Assembly: GCF_000827595.2 (NCBI RefSeq)
Contig: NZ_LN776194.1
Location: forward strand, 1 to 64,000
Direction: 5' to 3'
Source: Necropsobacter massiliensis
GTDB taxonomy: Bacteria; Pseudomonadota; Gammaproteobacteria; Enterobacterales; Pasteurellaceae
Length of the DNA: 64,000 nt
Shown here piece after piece: positions 11,049 to 21,816 of this stretch. The stretch's first letter is position 1. Each line of letters begins with the position of its first letter. The position numbers were made by a program, and so were the translations under genes. A model generated the notes under the pieces. It was not told the DNA's origin and ran no database searches. It saw only the letters and a list, made by a program, of their open reading frames with translations.

Positions 11049-12536
11049 ATGAGTAAAGAAATTTTATTGGCGGCGGAAGCCGTCTCGAATGAAAAACTGT
11101 TGCCGCGCGAAAAGATTTTTGAAGCGTTGGAAAGCGCAATCGCCCTTTCTACTAAAAAGAAATACGAGCAGGAAATTGATGTTCGCGTAGTGATTAACAC
11201 CAAAACCGGCGAATTCGATACTTTCCGCCGTTGGTTGGTGGTCGAGCATGTGAATAATCCGACCAAGGAAATTACATTGGAAGCGGCGCAGTTTGAAGAT
11301 CCGAATGCGAAACTTGGCGATTATGTGGAAGATCAAATTGAATCCGTTGCCTTTGACCGCATTACGATGCAGACTGCGCGTCAGGTGATCAGTACTAAAA
11401 TCCGTGAGGCGGAACGCAATAAAATTGTTGAACAGTTCCGTTCCCATCAAGGCGAAATTCTGACCGGTACGGTGAAAAAAGTGAACCGCGACAGCATTAT
11501 TCTAGATTTAGGTCAGCAGGCGGAAGCGGTTATTTTGCGTGAAGATATGCTGCCGCGTGAAAATTTCCGTCCGGGCGATCGCGTGCGCGGGGTGCTGTAT
11601 AATGTCAATCCTGAAAGCAAAGGCGCGCAATTATTTATTACTCGGGCGAAACCGGAAATGATTATCGAACTATTCCGCATTGAAGTGCCGGAAATCGGGG
11701 AAGAGTTGATCGAAATCAAAGGTGCGGCGCGTGATCCGGGTTCCCGTGCAAAAATTGCGGTGAAAAGTAACGATAAACGTATTGATCCTGTTGGCGCTTG
11801 CGTCGGTATGCGCGGCGCGCGGGTACAGGCGATTACCAATGAACTCGGCGGCGAACGGGTGGATATTGTATTATGGGATGATAATCCGGCACAATTCGTG
11901 ATCAACGCCATGGCGCCGGCGGATGTGAGTTCTATTGTGGTGGACGAAGACAAGCATGCGATGGATATTGCGGTGGATGCGGCGAATCTGGCGCAGGCTA
12001 TCGGACGCAACGGACAGAATGTTCGTCTTGCCACTCAGTTGACCGGCTGGACGCTGAATGTGATGACGACCGACGAGTTGAATGCAAAACACCAGGCAGA
12101 AGACAATAAAGTGTTGAAATTGTTTATGGATACGTTGGAAATCGACGAAGAATTCGCCCATATTTTAGTTGAAGAAGGATTCTCTACACTGGAAGAACTG
12201 GCTTATGTACCGGTCAGTGAGTTGACTGCAATCGACGGGCTGGAAGATGAGGATTTGGTCGAAGAACTGCAAACTAGAGCGAAAGATGCACTCACTGCGG
12301 CGGCTTTGGCGGAAGAAGAAGCGTTGAAACAGGCGCATATTGAAGATAAATTATTAAATCTGGAAGGCATGAATCGTCAAATTGCGTTGCAACTGGCGGC
12401 GAAACAGATTACCACCTTAGAGGAACTGGCCGAGCAAGGGGTGGACGATTTATCGGATATTGAGGATCTGAACGCAGAGCAGGCGGCGGATTTAATTATG
12501 GCGGCGCGTAACATTTGCTGGTTCAGCGAACAATAA
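11049..12536 (+). CDS. nusA: Transcription termination/antitermination factor NusA
   Basis: NusA binds RNA polymerase and modulates pausing, termination and antitermination. The 495-residue protein has the full domain order. The N-terminal RNAP-binding domain (about 1-130) is followed by an S1 domain around [21 protein letters not shown]. The KH domains carry [27 protein letters not shown] and the later [17 protein letters not shown]. Two C-terminal acidic helix-hairpin repeats (about residues 365-495) are present, as in E. coli. It belongs to the metY-rimP-nusA-infB operon; its stop codon at 12536 is 14 bp before infB. Confidence 0.98.
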   Translation: MSKEILLAAEAVSNEKLLPREKIFEALESAIALSTKKKYEQEIDVRVVINTKTGEFDTFRRWLVVEHVNNPTKEITLEAAQFEDPNAKLGDYVEDQIESVAFDRITMQTARQVISTKIREAERNKIVEQFRSHQGEILTGTVKKVNRDSIILDLGQQAEAVILREDMLPRENFRPGDRVRGVLYNVNPESKGAQLFITRAKPEMIIELFRIEVPEIGEELIEIKGAARDPGSRAKIAVKSNDKRIDPVGACVGMRGARVQAITNELGGERVDIVLWDDNPAQFVINAMAPADVSSIVVDEDKHAMDIAVDAANLAQAIGRNGQNVRLATQLTGWTLNVMTTDELNAKHQAEDNKVLKLFMDTLEIDEEFAHILVEEGFSTLEELAYVPVSELTAIDGLEDEDLVEELQTRAKDALTAAALAEEEALKQAHIEDKLLNLEGMNRQIALQLAAKQITTLEELAEQGVDDLSDIEDLNAEQAADLIMAARNICWFSEQ

Positions 12537-12550
12537 GGAGTGATGACAGT

Positions 12551-15082
12551 ATGACAGATGAAATAAAATTATCGGGTGCGCCGAAAAAGCTGAGCTTGCA
12601 GCGGAGAACCAAAACGACGGTTAGCGGCACGACCAGCGGCGGACGCAGCAAAGAAGTGCAGGTTGAAGTGCGTAAAAAACGCATGGTGCAAACCGAAGCG
12701 GCGAGAAAAGCGGAAGAACAGGCACGTTTGAAAGCAAAAGAAGAAGCCGAGAAAAAAGCCGCCGCGGAAAAAGCGCAGCGCGAAGCAGAAGAAAAGGCGC
12801 GTATCGAAGCAGAAAAAGCACGGCAGGCGAAAGTCGCACAGGCTGCGGAGAAAAAAACGGCGGAAAAAATCACCGCACTTAAAGCGGAAAACAAAGCGCT
12901 TGATGCGGAGAAAGAAAAACGTAAAGCGGAAGAGGCAGAACTGCGTCGTAAGGCGGAAGAGTTAGCTCGCCAAAAAGCGGAAGAGCAAGCCAAAAAAGCC
13001 GCGGAAGAAGCCAAACGTTATGCGGAAAGCGCAGAGGAACAAAACAGCAGTGAAAATGTGGATGAATATGCTGATTATCATTTGACATCAAGCTATGCGC
13101 TTGAGGCGGAAAATGAGGAAGAACGGCGTAACGAAGGGCGCGGTCGCGGCAAAAATAAAGTTGCGAAAGCGAAAAAAGGCGGACGTGAGGATGATAATTC
13201 CAAAACCGAACGTGAGTCCAACCGTCGCAATCAGAAAGATTCTCGCGGTGCTAAAGGCGGCAAGGGTAAACAGGGCAAAAAAGGTAGTGCATTGCAACAG
13301 GGCTTTACCAAACCTGCCGCACCGGTCAATCGTGACGTGGTGATTGGTGAAACCATTACGGTTGCCGAGTTGGCGAATAAAATGGCGGTAAAAGCCACCG
13401 AAATCATCAAAACGATGATGAAAATGGGCGAAATGGTGACGATTAACCAAGTGATCGATCAGGAAACTGCACAACTGGTGGCGGAAGAAATGGGTCATAA
13501 AGTGATTCTGCGCAAAGAAAATGAGCTGGAAGAAGCGGTATTGGAAGATCGTGATATAAACGCAGAAAAAGTCACTCGCGCACCGGTTGTGACCATTATG
13601 GGACACGTTGACCACGGTAAAACCTCATTGCTTGATTATATCCGTAAAGCTAAAGTGGCTGCCGGCGAGGCGGGCGGGATTACTCAGCATATCGGTGCTT
13701 ATCATGTCGAAACCGAAGACGGCAAGATGATTACCTTCTTGGATACGCCGGGACACGCGGCGTTTACTTCCATGCGCGCACGTGGCGCAAAAGCGACGGA
13801 TATCGTGGTGTTGGTTGTTGCGGCAGATGACGGCGTGATGCCGCAAACTATCGAGGCCATTCAGCATGCCAAAGCGGCGGGCGTTCCGATTGTGGTGGCG
13901 GTCAACAAGATTGATAAACCGGAAGCCAATCCGGATCGGGTCGAACAGGAATTGCTGCAACATGAGGTAATCGCGGAAAAATTCGGCGGTGATACACAGT
14001 TTGTTTATGTGTCGGCGAAAAAAGGGATCGGCGTTGATGAATTGCTTGATGCGATTTTATTACAGTCCGAGGTACTGGAATTGACCGCCGTGAAAGACGG
14101 TATGGCCAGCGGTGTGGTAATTGAATCTTATCTGGATAAAGGACGCGGTCCGGTAGCCACTATTTTGGTACAGTCGGGAACATTACATCGCGGCGATATT
14201 GTGCTATGCGGTTTTGAATATGGTCGTGTACGCGCAATGCGTGATGAAGACGGCAAAGATATTGATTCCGCCGGACCGTCTATTCCGGTGGAAGTGTTGG
14301 GGCTTTCCGGCGTGCCGGCAGCCGGCGACGAAGCCACTGTGGTGCGTGACGAGAAGAAAGCCCGTGAAGTGGCGTTGTATCGTCAGGGCAAATTCCGTGA
14401 TGTAAAACTGGCGCGTCAGCAAAAAGCCAAACTGGAAAATATGTTCAGCAATATGGAAGAAGGCGATATCGCAGAGCTGAACGTGATTGTGAAAGCCGAC
14501 GTACAGGGTTCGGTTGAAGCCATTGTACAGGCGTTACAGGAACTGTCCACCGATGAAGTTAAAGTCAATGTGGTGGGATCCGGGGTCGGCGGTATTACCG
14601 AAACCGATGCCACTTTAGCGGCGGCGTCCAACGCAATTATTGTTGGCTTTAACGTGCGTGCCGATGCGTCCGCGCGGCGTATTATCGAAAATGAAAATAT
14701 CGATTTGCGTTATTATTCCATTATTTACGAGCTGTTAAACGAAATCAAAGCGGCGATGAGCGGGATGCTACAGCCTGAATTCAAACAGGAAATCATTGGT
14801 CTGGCGGAAGTCCGCGATGTGTTCCGTCATCCGAAATTCGGCGCAATTGCCGGCTGTATGGTGACTGAAGGCATAGTTAAGCGCAATAATCCGATTCGTG
14901 TATTACGCGATAACGTCGTGATTTTTGAAGGTGAGCTGGAATCTCTGCGTCGCTTTAAAGACGATGTCGCCGAAGTGCGCAGCGGTATGGAATGTGGTAT
15001 CGGAGTGAAAAACTATAATGACGTAAAAGTCGGCGACCAAATCGAAGTGTTTGAAGTGGTCGAAGTTAAACGTTCGATTTAA
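12551..15082 (+). CDS. infB: Translation initiation factor IF-2
   Basis: Ribosomal GTPase that brings fMet-tRNA to the P site. From ATG 12551 ([19 protein letters not shown]) it encodes 843 residues. An upstream TTG frame to 12515 overlaps nusA and is not needed; AAGGAG at 12535-12540 supports 12551. Residues about 50-175 are a charged Lys/Glu/Ala helix, followed by a basic Gly-rich linker. The G domain has G1 [10 protein letters not shown]3 DTPGHAAF and G4 NKIDKPEAN. An internal in-frame start for a short isoform, known in E. coli infB, could exist here but was not identified. Domains II to IV follow. Confidence 0.98.
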   Translation: MTDEIKLSGAPKKLSLQRRTKTTVSGTTSGGRSKEVQVEVRKKRMVQTEAARKAEEQARLKAKEEAEKKAAAEKAQREAEEKARIEAEKARQAKVAQAAEKKTAEKITALKAENKALDAEKEKRKAEEAELRRKAEELARQKAEEQAKKAAEEAKRYAESAEEQNSSENVDEYADYHLTSSYALEAENEEERRNEGRGRGKNKVAKAKKGGREDDNSKTERESNRRNQKDSRGAKGGKGKQGKKGSALQQGFTKPAAPVNRDVVIGETITVAELANKMAVKATEIIKTMMKMGEMVTINQVIDQETAQLVAEEMGHKVILRKENELEEAVLEDRDINAEKVTRAPVVTIMGHVDHGKTSLLDYIRKAKVAAGEAGGITQHIGAYHVETEDGKMITFLDTPGHAAFTSMRARGAKATDIVVLVVAADDGVMPQTIEAIQHAKAAGVPIVVAVNKIDKPEANPDRVEQELLQHEVIAEKFGGDTQFVYVSAKKGIGVDELLDAILLQSEVLELTAVKDGMASGVVIESYLDKGRGPVATILVQSGTLHRGDIVLCGFEYGRVRAMRDEDGKDIDSAGPSIPVEVLGLSGVPAAGDEATVVRDEKKAREVALYRQGKFRDVKLARQQKAKLENMFSNMEEGDIAELNVIVKADVQGSVEAIVQALQELSTDEVKVNVVGSGVGGITETDATLAAASNAIIVGFNVRADASARRIIENENIDLRYYSIIYELLNEIKAAMSGMLQPEFKQEIIGLAEVRDVFRHPKFGAIAGCMVTEGIVKRNNPIRVLRDNVVIFEGELESLRRFKDDVAEVRSGMECGIGVKNYNDVKVGDQIEVFEVVEVKRSI

Positions 15083-15089
15083 TCCGATG

Positions 15090-15153
15090 GCATGCCGGGC
15101 GGTGTAGTCCGCTCGGGTATGCATTATTTTATTCAGGCGGACAATTGTTCGCC
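15090..15153 (+). other. Tandem hairpins in the infB-rbfA gap
   Basis: Two potential RNA hairpins lie between infB and rbfA. The first pairs GCAT (15090-15093) with ATGC (15119-15122) through an imperfect GC-rich stem. The second pairs GGCGGAC (15136-15142) with GTTCGCC (15147-15153). Neither is followed by a clear U tract before the rbfA ribosome site, so they look like processing or mRNA-stability elements, not full terminators. Confidence 0.5.
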
Positions 15154-15177
15154 TCTGCCTTATTCAGGAGGGTATCA

Positions 15178-15555
15178 ATGAGAGAATTTAAGCGCAGTGA
15201 CCGCGTGGCGCAGGAATTACAGAAAGAAGTTGCGCTGATTTTACAACGCGAGGTTAAAGATCCGCGTATCGGTATGGTGACGGTCTCCGATGTGGAGGTT
15301 TCCAGCGATTTAGCGTATGCGAAAATATTTGTTACATTCTTATTTGATCATGATGAAAGCGCTATCGAAAACGGAATGCAGGGACTGCACAAAGCTGCGC
15401 CCTATATTCGTTCGTTGCTGGCGAAAGCCATGCGCTTGCGCATTGTGCCGGAATTGCGTTTTATTTACGACCGCTCTTTGGTGGAAGGCATGCGCATGTC
15501 GAATTTGGTGACGAATGTCGTGCGCGAAGATGAGAAAAAACATAAAGAAGAGTAG
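15178..15555 (+). CDS. rbfA: 30S ribosome-binding factor A
   Basis: RbfA is a KH-fold protein required for maturation of the 16S rRNA 5' end and for cold adaptation. From ATG 15178 it encodes 125 residues starting [36 protein letters not shown], the family's N-terminal signature. AGGAGG sits about 7 bases upstream and decides this start over an upstream in-frame codon. The conserved [24 protein letters not shown] segment follows. It precedes truB by two bases and belongs to the same operon as infB. Confidence 0.97.
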   Translation: MREFKRSDRVAQELQKEVALILQREVKDPRIGMVTVSDVEVSSDLAYAKIFVTFLFDHDESAIENGMQGLHKAAPYIRSLLAKAMRLRIVPELRFIYDRSLVEGMRMSNLVTNVVREDEKKHKEE

Positions 15556-15557
15556 TG

Positions 15558-16475
15558 ATGAGCAAACCGCGTAAACAAGGGCGTGATGTGCATGGGATTT
15601 TTTTGCTGGATAAAGCACAGGGAATGAGTTCCAACGACATCATGCAAAAAGTAAAACGCCTTTTCCAAGCTAATAAAGCCGGGCATACCGGAGCGCTGGA
15701 TCCGTTGGCGACAGGAATGTTACCGATTTGTTTGGGTGAGGCGACAAAATTTTCGCAGTATTTGCTGGATTCGGATAAACGTTATCGGGTAACTGCCAAG
15801 TTGGGCGAGCGAACCGATACCTCCGATGCCGATGGACAGATTATTCAGCGCCGAAGCGTTGAGGTAAAAACGTCGCAGATTTTGACCGCACTTGAGCCGT
15901 TTCGCGGTGAGATTATGCAAGTACCGACCATGTTTTCTGCCCTAAAATATCAGGGAAAACCGCTGTACGACTATGCCCGCGCAGGTATTAGCGTGGCGCG
16001 CGAAGCCCGTCCGATTACGATTTTCGAGCTGCGCTTTATCGAATATCAGGCGCCTTATCTCACCCTTGAGGTGCATTGTTCCAAAGGCACCTATATTCGT
16101 ACGCTGGTTGATGATCTGGGGCAGGCACTGGGCTGCGGCGCACATGTCACGATGCTGCGACGTTTGGCGGTGGCGGATTACCCGACGGAGCATATGCTGA
16201 CCTTAGCGCAGTTGCAGCAGATCGCACAAACTGCTTCGCTGGCTGAAATGGACGCTTTATTACTGCCGCCGGACAGTGCCGTTGCTCGTTTGCCGAAATT
16301 GTGTTTAAGCGCTGAACAAAGCCGGGCGGTAAAATTCGGTCAGCGGGTAAAATTCGATAACCGACAGGCGCTTTATGGTCAAGTGCGGTTATTTTCTGAT
16401 GAGAATCTTTTTCTAGGCGTTGCGCAAGTGGATGAAAATAATGTGATCCGCCCGCAGCGTATGGCTAATCTTTAA
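15558..16475 (+). CDS. truB: tRNA pseudouridine(55) synthase
   Basis: TruB makes pseudouridine 55 in the T-loop of nearly all tRNAs and acts as a tRNA chaperone. The 305-residue protein contains the catalytic motif [24 protein letters not shown], where the Asp of ALDPLATG is the nucleophile. The RNA-binding [13 protein letters not shown] motif and a C-terminal PUA-like region are also present. The ATG at 15558 follows the rbfA TAG after two bases; a GTG overlapping that stop (15555) is a less likely alternative. It ends the metY-truB operon. Confidence 0.97.
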   Translation: MSKPRKQGRDVHGIFLLDKAQGMSSNDIMQKVKRLFQANKAGHTGALDPLATGMLPICLGEATKFSQYLLDSDKRYRVTAKLGERTDTSDADGQIIQRRSVEVKTSQILTALEPFRGEIMQVPTMFSALKYQGKPLYDYARAGISVAREARPITIFELRFIEYQAPYLTLEVHCSKGTYIRTLVDDLGQALGCGAHVTMLRRLAVADYPTEHMLTLAQLQQIAQTASLAEMDALLLPPDSAVARLPKLCLSAEQSRAVKFGQRVKFDNRQALYGQVRLFSDENLFLGVAQVDENNVIRPQRMANL

Positions 16476-16480
16476 GGACG

Positions 16481-16497
16481 GCGGACAAATCGTCCGC
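16481..16497 (+). terminator. Hairpin after truB
   Basis: GCGGAC (16481-16486) and GTCCGC (16492-16497) form a 6-bp GC stem five bases after the truB stop. There is no good U tract, so termination here may be partial. Confidence 0.5.
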
Positions 16498-16572
16498 ATC
16501 ATTGCGATTGTTATCGCGTAAACAATAAAAGTCTTTTATTAATGAAAAGAGTTATCTGAATAAAAAAGAAAT

Positions 16573-16648
16573 TGGAGCGGGAAACGAGGCTCGAACTCGC
16601 GACCCCAACCTTGGCAAGGTTGTGCTCTACCAACTGAGCTATTCCCGC
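16573..16648 (-). tRNA. tRNA-Gly (GCC), copy 2
   Basis: 76-nt minus-strand tRNA with acceptor GCGGGAA/TTCCCGC, anticodon GCC in CTTGCCAAG, T-loop TTCGAGC and encoded CCA. It is the promoter-distal copy of a tandem pair. Its anticodon stem is CAACC/GGTTG, which differs from the other copy by one compensated pair. Confidence 0.97.
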
Positions 16649-16681
16649 GTAGACGGATATTATTTCTAATCCGGATAAAAT

Positions 16682-16757
<76 letters not shown>

Positions 16758-16794
16758 GTTAATTTGTTGGTCATTCGTGCTGAATGTAGGGCGT

Positions 16795-16822
16795 ATTATA
16801 CGAAAAAATTTTCCTCTGGCAA
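16795..16822 (-). promoter_or_regulatory. Promoter of the tRNA-Gly pair
   Basis: On the minus strand, TTGCCA (16822-16817), a 16-base spacer and TATAAT (16800-16795) form a strong sigma-70 promoter. The following ACGCCC is a G+C-rich discriminator. It lies between orn and the tRNA genes, so the tRNAs need not depend on orn transcription. Confidence 0.85.
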
Positions 16823-16876
16823 GCACCATCGGAAAAAAAGTCTCACGTCCGCCTGAATATTCACCAAATTGAATAA

Positions 16877-17431
16877 TTATTTATCGACCGCGCGGATAAA
16901 ATGAGCACGATAATAAGCCAGTTCGGCGATAGATTCCCGAATATCGTCCAGCGCAAGATGTGTGTTTTTCTTTTCAAATCCTTGTAGAATTTCTGGTTGC
17001 CAGCGCGATGCCAGCTCTTTTAGTGTGCTGACGTCCAGATAGCGGTAGTGGAAATAATCTGCCAGTTCGGGCATGTAATTGAATAAAAAGCGTTTATCTT
17101 GTGCCACGCTGTTGCCGCAAATCGGCGATACGCCTTTCGGTACCCATTTTTTCAGAAAATCAAGAGTTTGTAATTCCGCCGCACGTTCATTCAGTTTACT
17201 TGCTTTCACCCGTTCTACCAGCCCGTTTTCCGTGTGGGTTTTCACGCACCAGTCGCTCATTTTGGCGAGCAACTCATCAGGCTGATGTATTGCCAGTACC
17301 GGACCTTCCGCCAGAATGTTAAGATTTTTGTCCGTCACGATGGTGGCGATTTCAATAATGCGTTCTTTGGCGGGATCCAGCCCTGTCATTTCGAGATCAA
17401 TCCAAATAAGATTTTGTTTATCCTGCTGCAT
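16877..17431 (-). CDS. orn: Oligoribonuclease
   Basis: DEDDh-family 3'-5' exonuclease that degrades di- to pentaribonucleotides, the last step of mRNA decay. From ATG 17431 it encodes 184 residues: [20 protein letters not shown] contains the first catalytic Asp and Glu. [14 protein letters not shown] and the C-terminal [18 protein letters not shown] supply the remaining Asp and the His. An upstream extension of the frame to 17560 crosses the divergent rsgA start and lacks family similarity. It is divergent from rsgA, the common gamma-proteobacterial arrangement. Confidence 0.97.
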   Translation of the reverse strand: MQQDKQNLIWIDLEMTGLDPAKERIIEIATIVTDKNLNILAEGPVLAIHQPDELLAKMSDWCVKTHTENGLVERVKASKLNERAAELQTLDFLKKWVPKGVSPICGNSVAQDKRFLFNYMPELADYFHYRYLDVSTLKELASRWQPEILQGFEKKNTHLALDDIRESIAELAYYRAHFIRAVDK

Positions 17432-17501
17432 AATATAAGATATCCTATACAAAATTTTTGCTATTCTAACTGAAAACCGACCGCACTTTAAGGATTTATC
17501 T

Positions 17502-18551
17502 TTGAGCAAACGTAAATTAACTCGCAACCAGCAGCGACGTATCCAATCCAATAATACCAAAACCTTGCGCCGTCATCAGGGCAAGCAGCACCAAGATATT
17601 GAGTGGCAGGACGATATGTTAGGTGAGTCGCAGACCGGAATTGTGGTCACGCGTTATTCTGTCCATGCGGATGTGGAGGCGGACAGCGGGGAAGTGTTGC
17701 GTTGTAATTTGCGCCGCACATTGTCCGGTTTAGTGGTGGGCGATAAAGTGGTTTGGCGCAAAGGCAATCGGCAGTTGCAGGGCGTAAGCGGGGTGATTGA
17801 AGCGGTGCATCCGCGTAAAAATGCCATTGCGCGCCCGGATTATTATGATGGCTTGAAGGTTATTGCTGCAAATATCGATCAAATTATTATCGTTTCGGCG
17901 GTGGTGCCAGCATTATCTTTAAATATCATCGATCGTTATCTGGTGATCTGCGAAAGCGCGGGCATTCCTGCTGTGATCGTATTAAATAAAGCGGATATGT
18001 TATCCGATATACAGCGCCAGGAAGCGCAGGCGCAGCTTGATATTTATCGGAATATTGGCTATCAGACCATGATGTTGTCGGCGGCAAGCGGTGAAAATAT
18101 GCAAAAACTGACCGCACTTTTAGCCAGCGGAACTTCCGTGCTGGTCGGACAGTCGGGAGTGGGGAAGTCCAGTTTGATTAACCGTATTTTACCAGAAAGT
18201 GATATTCCCACCGGCGAGGTGAGTGAAATTTCCGGTTTGGGGCAGCATACCACCACATCATCGCGCTTATACCATTTGCCGCAAGGCGGAGCTTTGATTG
18301 ATTCGCCGGGCATCCGTGAATTCGGTTTATGGCATCTGGACAGGGAACAGATCACCAAAGGCTATCGTGAATTTCAATATTTTTTAGGCACCTGTAAATT
18401 CAGAGATTGCAAACACGGCGATGATCCGGGGTGTGCGCTGCGGGAAGCGGTGCGTCAGGGCAAAATTCATCCGCTCAGATTTGAAAATTATCACCGCCTG
18501 CTCGCCGGTTTATCGGAAACCAAATCGCAAAGACATTTTTCTGCGAGCTGA
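17502..18551 (+). CDS. rsgA: Ribosome small subunit-dependent GTPase A
   Basis: Circularly permuted GTPase that checks late 30S assembly near the decoding centre. The 349-residue protein starts at a TTG with AAGGA 9 bases upstream, giving [17 protein letters not shown], the basic family N-terminus. Permuted motif order is visible: G4 VLNKADML comes first, then G1 [13 protein letters not shown] and G3 [10 protein letters not shown]. The zinc site is [14 protein letters not shown]. An N-terminal OB-fold precedes the GTPase domain. It is divergent from orn, and an uptake signal lies just upstream. Confidence 0.96.
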   Translation: MSKRKLTRNQQRRIQSNNTKTLRRHQGKQHQDIEWQDDMLGESQTGIVVTRYSVHADVEADSGEVLRCNLRRTLSGLVVGDKVVWRKGNRQLQGVSGVIEAVHPRKNAIARPDYYDGLKVIAANIDQIIIVSAVVPALSLNIIDRYLVICESAGIPAVIVLNKADMLSDIQRQEAQAQLDIYRNIGYQTMMLSAASGENMQKLTALLASGTSVLVGQSGVGKSSLINRILPESDIPTGEVSEISGLGQHTTTSSRLYHLPQGGALIDSPGIREFGLWHLDREQITKGYREFQYFLGTCKFRDCKHGDDPGCALREAVRQGKIHPLRFENYHRLLAGLSETKSQRHFSAS

Positions 18552-18607
18552 AACGGTTAAATAAAAGTTAAAGTCAGTGTAAAAAATAAACAATTTTGCT
18601 GTTTTTT

Positions 18608-18669
18608 TGTGATTTAGTTCAAATTTTATTGCTATTAATCTTGATTATTCCGTTACTAAGCCTGATACT
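18608..18669 (+). promoter_or_regulatory. CRP-like site and promoter of the pts operon
   Basis: TGTGA-N6-TCAAA at 18608-18623 resembles the CRP consensus. TTGATT (18641-18646), a 17-base spacer and GATACT (18664-18669) form a sigma-70 promoter with predicted start near 18676. The CRP-like centre is then about 60 to 61 bases upstream, the classical class I position. This matches the known CRP control of ptsH in enteric bacteria, and the spacing is read directly from this sequence. Confidence 0.65.
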
Positions 18670-18788
18670 ACGCGACGATTTATTTTTAAATATAAAATAA
18701 ATATTAAACCGAATTTAATAGGTTTGTGGTTTAAATCTGTTATTAACTTTTAATACTTAGAATTTACTAAATTTTAGAGGATACGATT

Positions 18789-19046
18789 ATGTACTCAAAA
18801 GATGTTGAAATTACTGCGCCAAATGGTTTACATACACGCCCTGCCGCTCAGTTTGTGAAAGAAGCAAAAGCATTCGCTTCCGAAGTTACCGTCACATCCG
18901 CAGGCAAAAGTGCAAGTGCTAAGAGTTTATTTAAATTACAGACCTTAGGTTTAACACAAGGTACCGTGATTACTATTTCTGCCGAAGGTGAAGATGAGCA
19001 GAAAGCGGTTGATCATTTAGTCGCGTTGATTCCTACGTTAGAGTAA
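18789..19046 (+). CDS. ptsH: PTS phosphocarrier protein HPr
   Basis: HPr passes phosphate from enzyme I to the sugar-specific EIIA domains. Its 85 residues contain the active-site motif [16 protein letters not shown], with the phosphorylated His15, and the [16 protein letters not shown] segment with the Ser46-equivalent. Length and sequence match E. coli-type HPr. An AGAGGA ribosome site precedes ATG 18789. It is the first gene of ptsH-ptsI-crr and is separated from ptsI by a 112-bp gap that holds a strong nested hairpin. Confidence 0.98.
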   Translation: MYSKDVEITAPNGLHTRPAAQFVKEAKAFASEVTVTSAGKSASAKSLFKLQTLGLTQGTVITISAEGEDEQKAVDHLVALIPTLE

Positions 19047-19054
19047 TTTGAAGT

Positions 19055-19110
19055 TAGCCATAAAACGGCGGTTTTTATCGTGATTGATAAAAGCTCGGGT
19101 TTTATGGCTA
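19055..19110 (+). other. Nested RNA hairpin between ptsH and ptsI
   Basis: TAGCCATAAAA (19055-19065) and TTTTATGGCTA (19100-19110) are perfect 11-bp complements. Nested inside them, TTTTATC (19073-19079) pairs with GATAAAA (19086-19092). No long U tract follows, and the ptsI ribosome site is 35 bases downstream. The element could set the HPr to enzyme I ratio by partial termination or mRNA processing. Confidence 0.6.
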
Positions 19111-19158
19111 TTGTTCTATTTAGGGTAACGTTTAATTTATCATTTCGGAAGGTTATAT

Positions 19159-20886
19159 ATGATTTCAGGTATTCCAGCATCGCCGGGCATTGTTTTTGGT
19201 AACGCATTGGTGTTAAAAGAAGAAAAGATTGTCCTCGATACGCAGAAAATTAAAGATGATCAGATTGAAGCGGAAGTGGCGCGTTTTTATCAGGGCAGAA
19301 CCGCTGCCATTGAGCAATTAACCGCAATTAAAGACCGCGCTTACGCCTCATTAGGCGAAGAAAAAGCGGCGATTTTTGAAGGTCACCTGATGATTCTTGA
19401 AGATGAAGAATTAGAAGAAGAAATTATTGATTATCTGCGTAGCAATAAAGTCAATGCTGGCGTGGCGGCAAGTAAGGTGATTGACCAACAGGTCGCGATG
19501 CTCTCGGAAATCGACGATGAATATTTGAAAGAACGTGCCGGTGATATTCGTGATATCGGTAATCGTTTGATCAGAAATATTCTTGGTATGAAGATTATTG
19601 ATTTGGGCGACATCAGCGAAGAAGCGATTTTGGTCGCCTATGATTTGACGCCGTCGGAAACAGCACAGCTTAATCTGGATAAGGTACTCGGTTTTATTAC
19701 CGATATCGGCGGCAGAACATCGCATACCTCAATTATGGCGCGTTCCTTGGAATTACCAGCGATTGTGGGTACCAATAATGTGACTCAGCTGGTGAATACC
19801 GGGGATTATTTAATTTTAGACGCCGTGAATAATCAGGTGTATGTGAATCCGACATCGGAGCAGGTCGAGCGTTTTAAAGCCTTGCAGGCACAGCTGGCGG
19901 AAGAAAAAGCGGAACTGGCGAAATTAAAAGATTTACCGGCATTGACATTGGACGGTCGTCGTGTGGATGTTGTTGCCAATATCGGCACTATTCGTGATGT
20001 TGAAGGTGCGGATCGCAATGGCGCCGAAGGTGTCGGGTTATACCGCACTGAGTTTTTATTTATGGATCGCGATCAGCTGCCAAGCGAAGAAGAACAGTTT
20101 ATTGCTTATAAAGAAGTGGTCGAAGCCATGAACGGACGTATTGTCGTGTTGCGTACGATGGATATCGGCGGCGATAAAGAATTACCGTATTTGAATCTGC
20201 CGAAAGAAATGAATCCGTTTCTTGGTTGGCGCGCTATCCGTATCGCAATGGATCGCCGCGAGATTTTACACGCCCAGCTGCGCGCCGTTTTACGAGCGTC
20301 CGCGTTTGGTAATTTGGCCGTGATGTTCCCGATGATCATTTCCGTGGAAGAAATTCGCGAATTAAAATCGGTAATTGAAAGCTTGAAACAAGAATTGCGC
20401 GACGAAGGCAAAGCTTTTAACGAAGATATTCAGGTCGGCGTTATGGTGGAAACTCCGTCTGCAGCGGTGAATGCAAAATTCTTGGCGAAAGAAGTGGACT
20501 TTTTCAGTATCGGTACCAACGATTTAACCCAATACACGTTGGCGGTTGACCGTGGTAATGAGTTAATTTCTCATTTGTACAATCCAATGATGCCGTCGGT
20601 GTTGAATTTAATCAAACAGGTGATTGACGCCTCACACGCCGAAGGCAAATGGACTGGTATGTGCGGTGAGTTAGCCGGCGATGAAAAGGCGACTTTACTG
20701 CTGCTTGGTATGGGGTTGGACGAATTCAGTATGAGTGCGATTTCCGTGCCGCGAATTAAGAAATTAATCCGTAACGTCAATTATCAGGATGCGAAAGAAT
20801 TGGCGGATAAAGCTTTGCAGCAGCCGACCGCCGCGGATATTGAAGCGTTGGTTGCCGATTTTTTAGCTGAAAAAGCGTTAAACTAG
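19159..20886 (+). CDS. ptsI: PTS enzyme I (phosphoenolpyruvate-protein phosphotransferase)
   Basis: Cytosolic enzyme that takes phosphate from PEP and gives it to HPr, driving all PTS sugar uptake. The 575-residue protein has the N-terminal HPr-binding and phosphohistidine domains, with the active His in [13 protein letters not shown]. The C-terminal PEP-binding barrel carries [11 protein letters not shown], the [13 protein letters not shown] and [13 protein letters not shown] stretches, and the catalytic Cys in [17 protein letters not shown] lies upstream of the ATG. It sits between ptsH and crr in the standard operon. Confidence 0.98.
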   Translation: MISGIPASPGIVFGNALVLKEEKIVLDTQKIKDDQIEAEVARFYQGRTAAIEQLTAIKDRAYASLGEEKAAIFEGHLMILEDEELEEEIIDYLRSNKVNAGVAASKVIDQQVAMLSEIDDEYLKERAGDIRDIGNRLIRNILGMKIIDLGDISEEAILVAYDLTPSETAQLNLDKVLGFITDIGGRTSHTSIMARSLELPAIVGTNNVTQLVNTGDYLILDAVNNQVYVNPTSEQVERFKALQAQLAEEKAELAKLKDLPALTLDGRRVDVVANIGTIRDVEGADRNGAEGVGLYRTEFLFMDRDQLPSEEEQFIAYKEVVEAMNGRIVVLRTMDIGGDKELPYLNLPKEMNPFLGWRAIRIAMDRREILHAQLRAVLRASAFGNLAVMFPMIISVEEIRELKSVIESLKQELRDEGKAFNEDIQVGVMVETPSAAVNAKFLAKEVDFFSIGTNDLTQYTLAVDRGNELISHLYNPMMPSVLNLIKQVIDASHAEGKWTGMCGELAGDEKATLLLLGMGLDEFSMSAISVPRIKKLIRNVNYQDAKELADKALQQPTAADIEALVADFLAEKALN

Positions 20887-20948
20887 ATACCAATTGTGAA
20901 ATTTTTGCGCTAGAATAGCTCGAACATTCACTAGTAGGAGACTTACAA

Positions 20949-21449
20949 ATGGGCTTTTTCGATAAACTGTTCGGTTCAAAAGACAATAAAGCTATCGATG
21001 TCACGATTTATGCGCCGCTTTCCGGCGAGATCGTCAACATCGAAGATGTGCCTGATGTCGTATTTTCAGAAAAAATTGTCGGTGATGGTGTTGCGATTCG
21101 TCCTACCGGTAATAAAATCGTTGCTCCGGTGGACGGCGTAATTGGCAAAATTTTTGAAACGAATCATGCGTTTTCAATGGAGTCGAAAGAAGGTGTTGAA
21201 TTGTTCGTGCACTTCGGTATCGATACTGTTGAACTGAAAGGTGAAGGTTTTACCCGTGTAGCACAGGAAGGACAATCGGTAAAACGTGGTGATACCATCA
21301 TTGAATTCGATTTAGCGTTATTGGAAACAAAAGCGAAATCCGTACTGACTCCGGTGGTTATCTCCAATATGGACGAAATCAGCAATATGGATAAGAAAAC
21401 CGGTGAAGTCGTTGCCGGTGAATCAGTAGTATTAGTGCTGAAAAAATAA
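20949..21449 (+). CDS. crr: PTS glucose-specific EIIA component
   Basis: EIIA-Glc carries phosphate from HPr to glucose-family EIIB domains and regulates adenylate cyclase and non-PTS permeases. The 166-residue protein contains NHAFSMES and [19 protein letters not shown], which hold the two active-site histidines, the second being the phosphorylated one. TAGGAG precedes the ATG. It lies 62 bp after ptsI and is followed by a good terminator. A TAGAAT box at 20911-20916 in the gap may give crr its own weak promoter, but no matching -35 was seen. Confidence 0.98.
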   Translation: MGFFDKLFGSKDNKAIDVTIYAPLSGEIVNIEDVPDVVFSEKIVGDGVAIRPTGNKIVAPVDGVIGKIFETNHAFSMESKEGVELFVHFGIDTVELKGEGFTRVAQEGQSVKRGDTIIEFDLALLETKAKSVLTPVVISNMDEISNMDKKTGEVVAGESVVLVLKK

Positions 21450-21462
21450 AATGGCAGGTGTA

Positions 21463-21495
21463 AAAAAAGCTCATTCAAACCGAATGGGCTTTTTT
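21463..21495 (+). terminator. crr (pts operon) terminator
   Basis: AGCTCATTC (21468-21476) pairs with GAATGGGCT (21482-21490), one T·G wobble, with A-rich sequence before and TTTTTT after. It is positioned 13 bases past the crr stop. Confidence 0.88.
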
Positions 21496-21816
21496 ATTAG
21501 CCGCTAAAATAATAAAAAACACTCGCACCGGATTGTGCATTGGGACAAAAGTGCGGTCAGAAATTTAATCGTTTATCAAAATAAACTCATCTTTCATGTT
21601 TAAAGATGGGTTTTTAGCCCTTCGTGCTAAAAAAGCACTATCTTTCTTTCAAAAAATTTAATAAGATTTACTAAATTTGTTAAAGATTTGTAAATGTATG
21701 CCGATGACTGTAAAATACCGGCAAATCAAATTCAAGGCATTTTGTTATCTACCCGGCGTTTAATTTTAGACTGAAAAATTAAACATAACTTTAAATTAAC
21801 AAATAAGGAAAAGGCT
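21496..21816 (+). promoter_or_regulatory. Upstream region and promoter of aceEF-lpd
   Basis: This 321-bp gap holds one uptake signal sequence near 21550 and an A+T-rich stretch. It also has a sigma-70 promoter: TTGTAA (21688-21693), 17-base spacer, TAAAAT (21711-21716). A roughly 100-base leader separates the predicted start from aceE. I looked for a PdhR-type AATTGGT/ACCAATT palindrome and did not see one. No other gene is visible. Confidence 0.6.

Noticed and set aside
12523..13014. 163-codon minus-strand ORF opposite the infB N-terminal region
   Set aside because: Ala/Ser/Phe-rich antisense of the Lys/Glu/Ala helix of IF-2; no plausible start signals.
13088..13615. 175-codon minus-strand ORF opposite infB
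   Set aside because: His/Phe-rich composition is the mirror of the Lys/Asp-rich coding strand; not a real gene.
21496..21816. PdhR operator before aceE
   Set aside because: No AATTGGT-N3-ACCAATT-like palindrome could be found.
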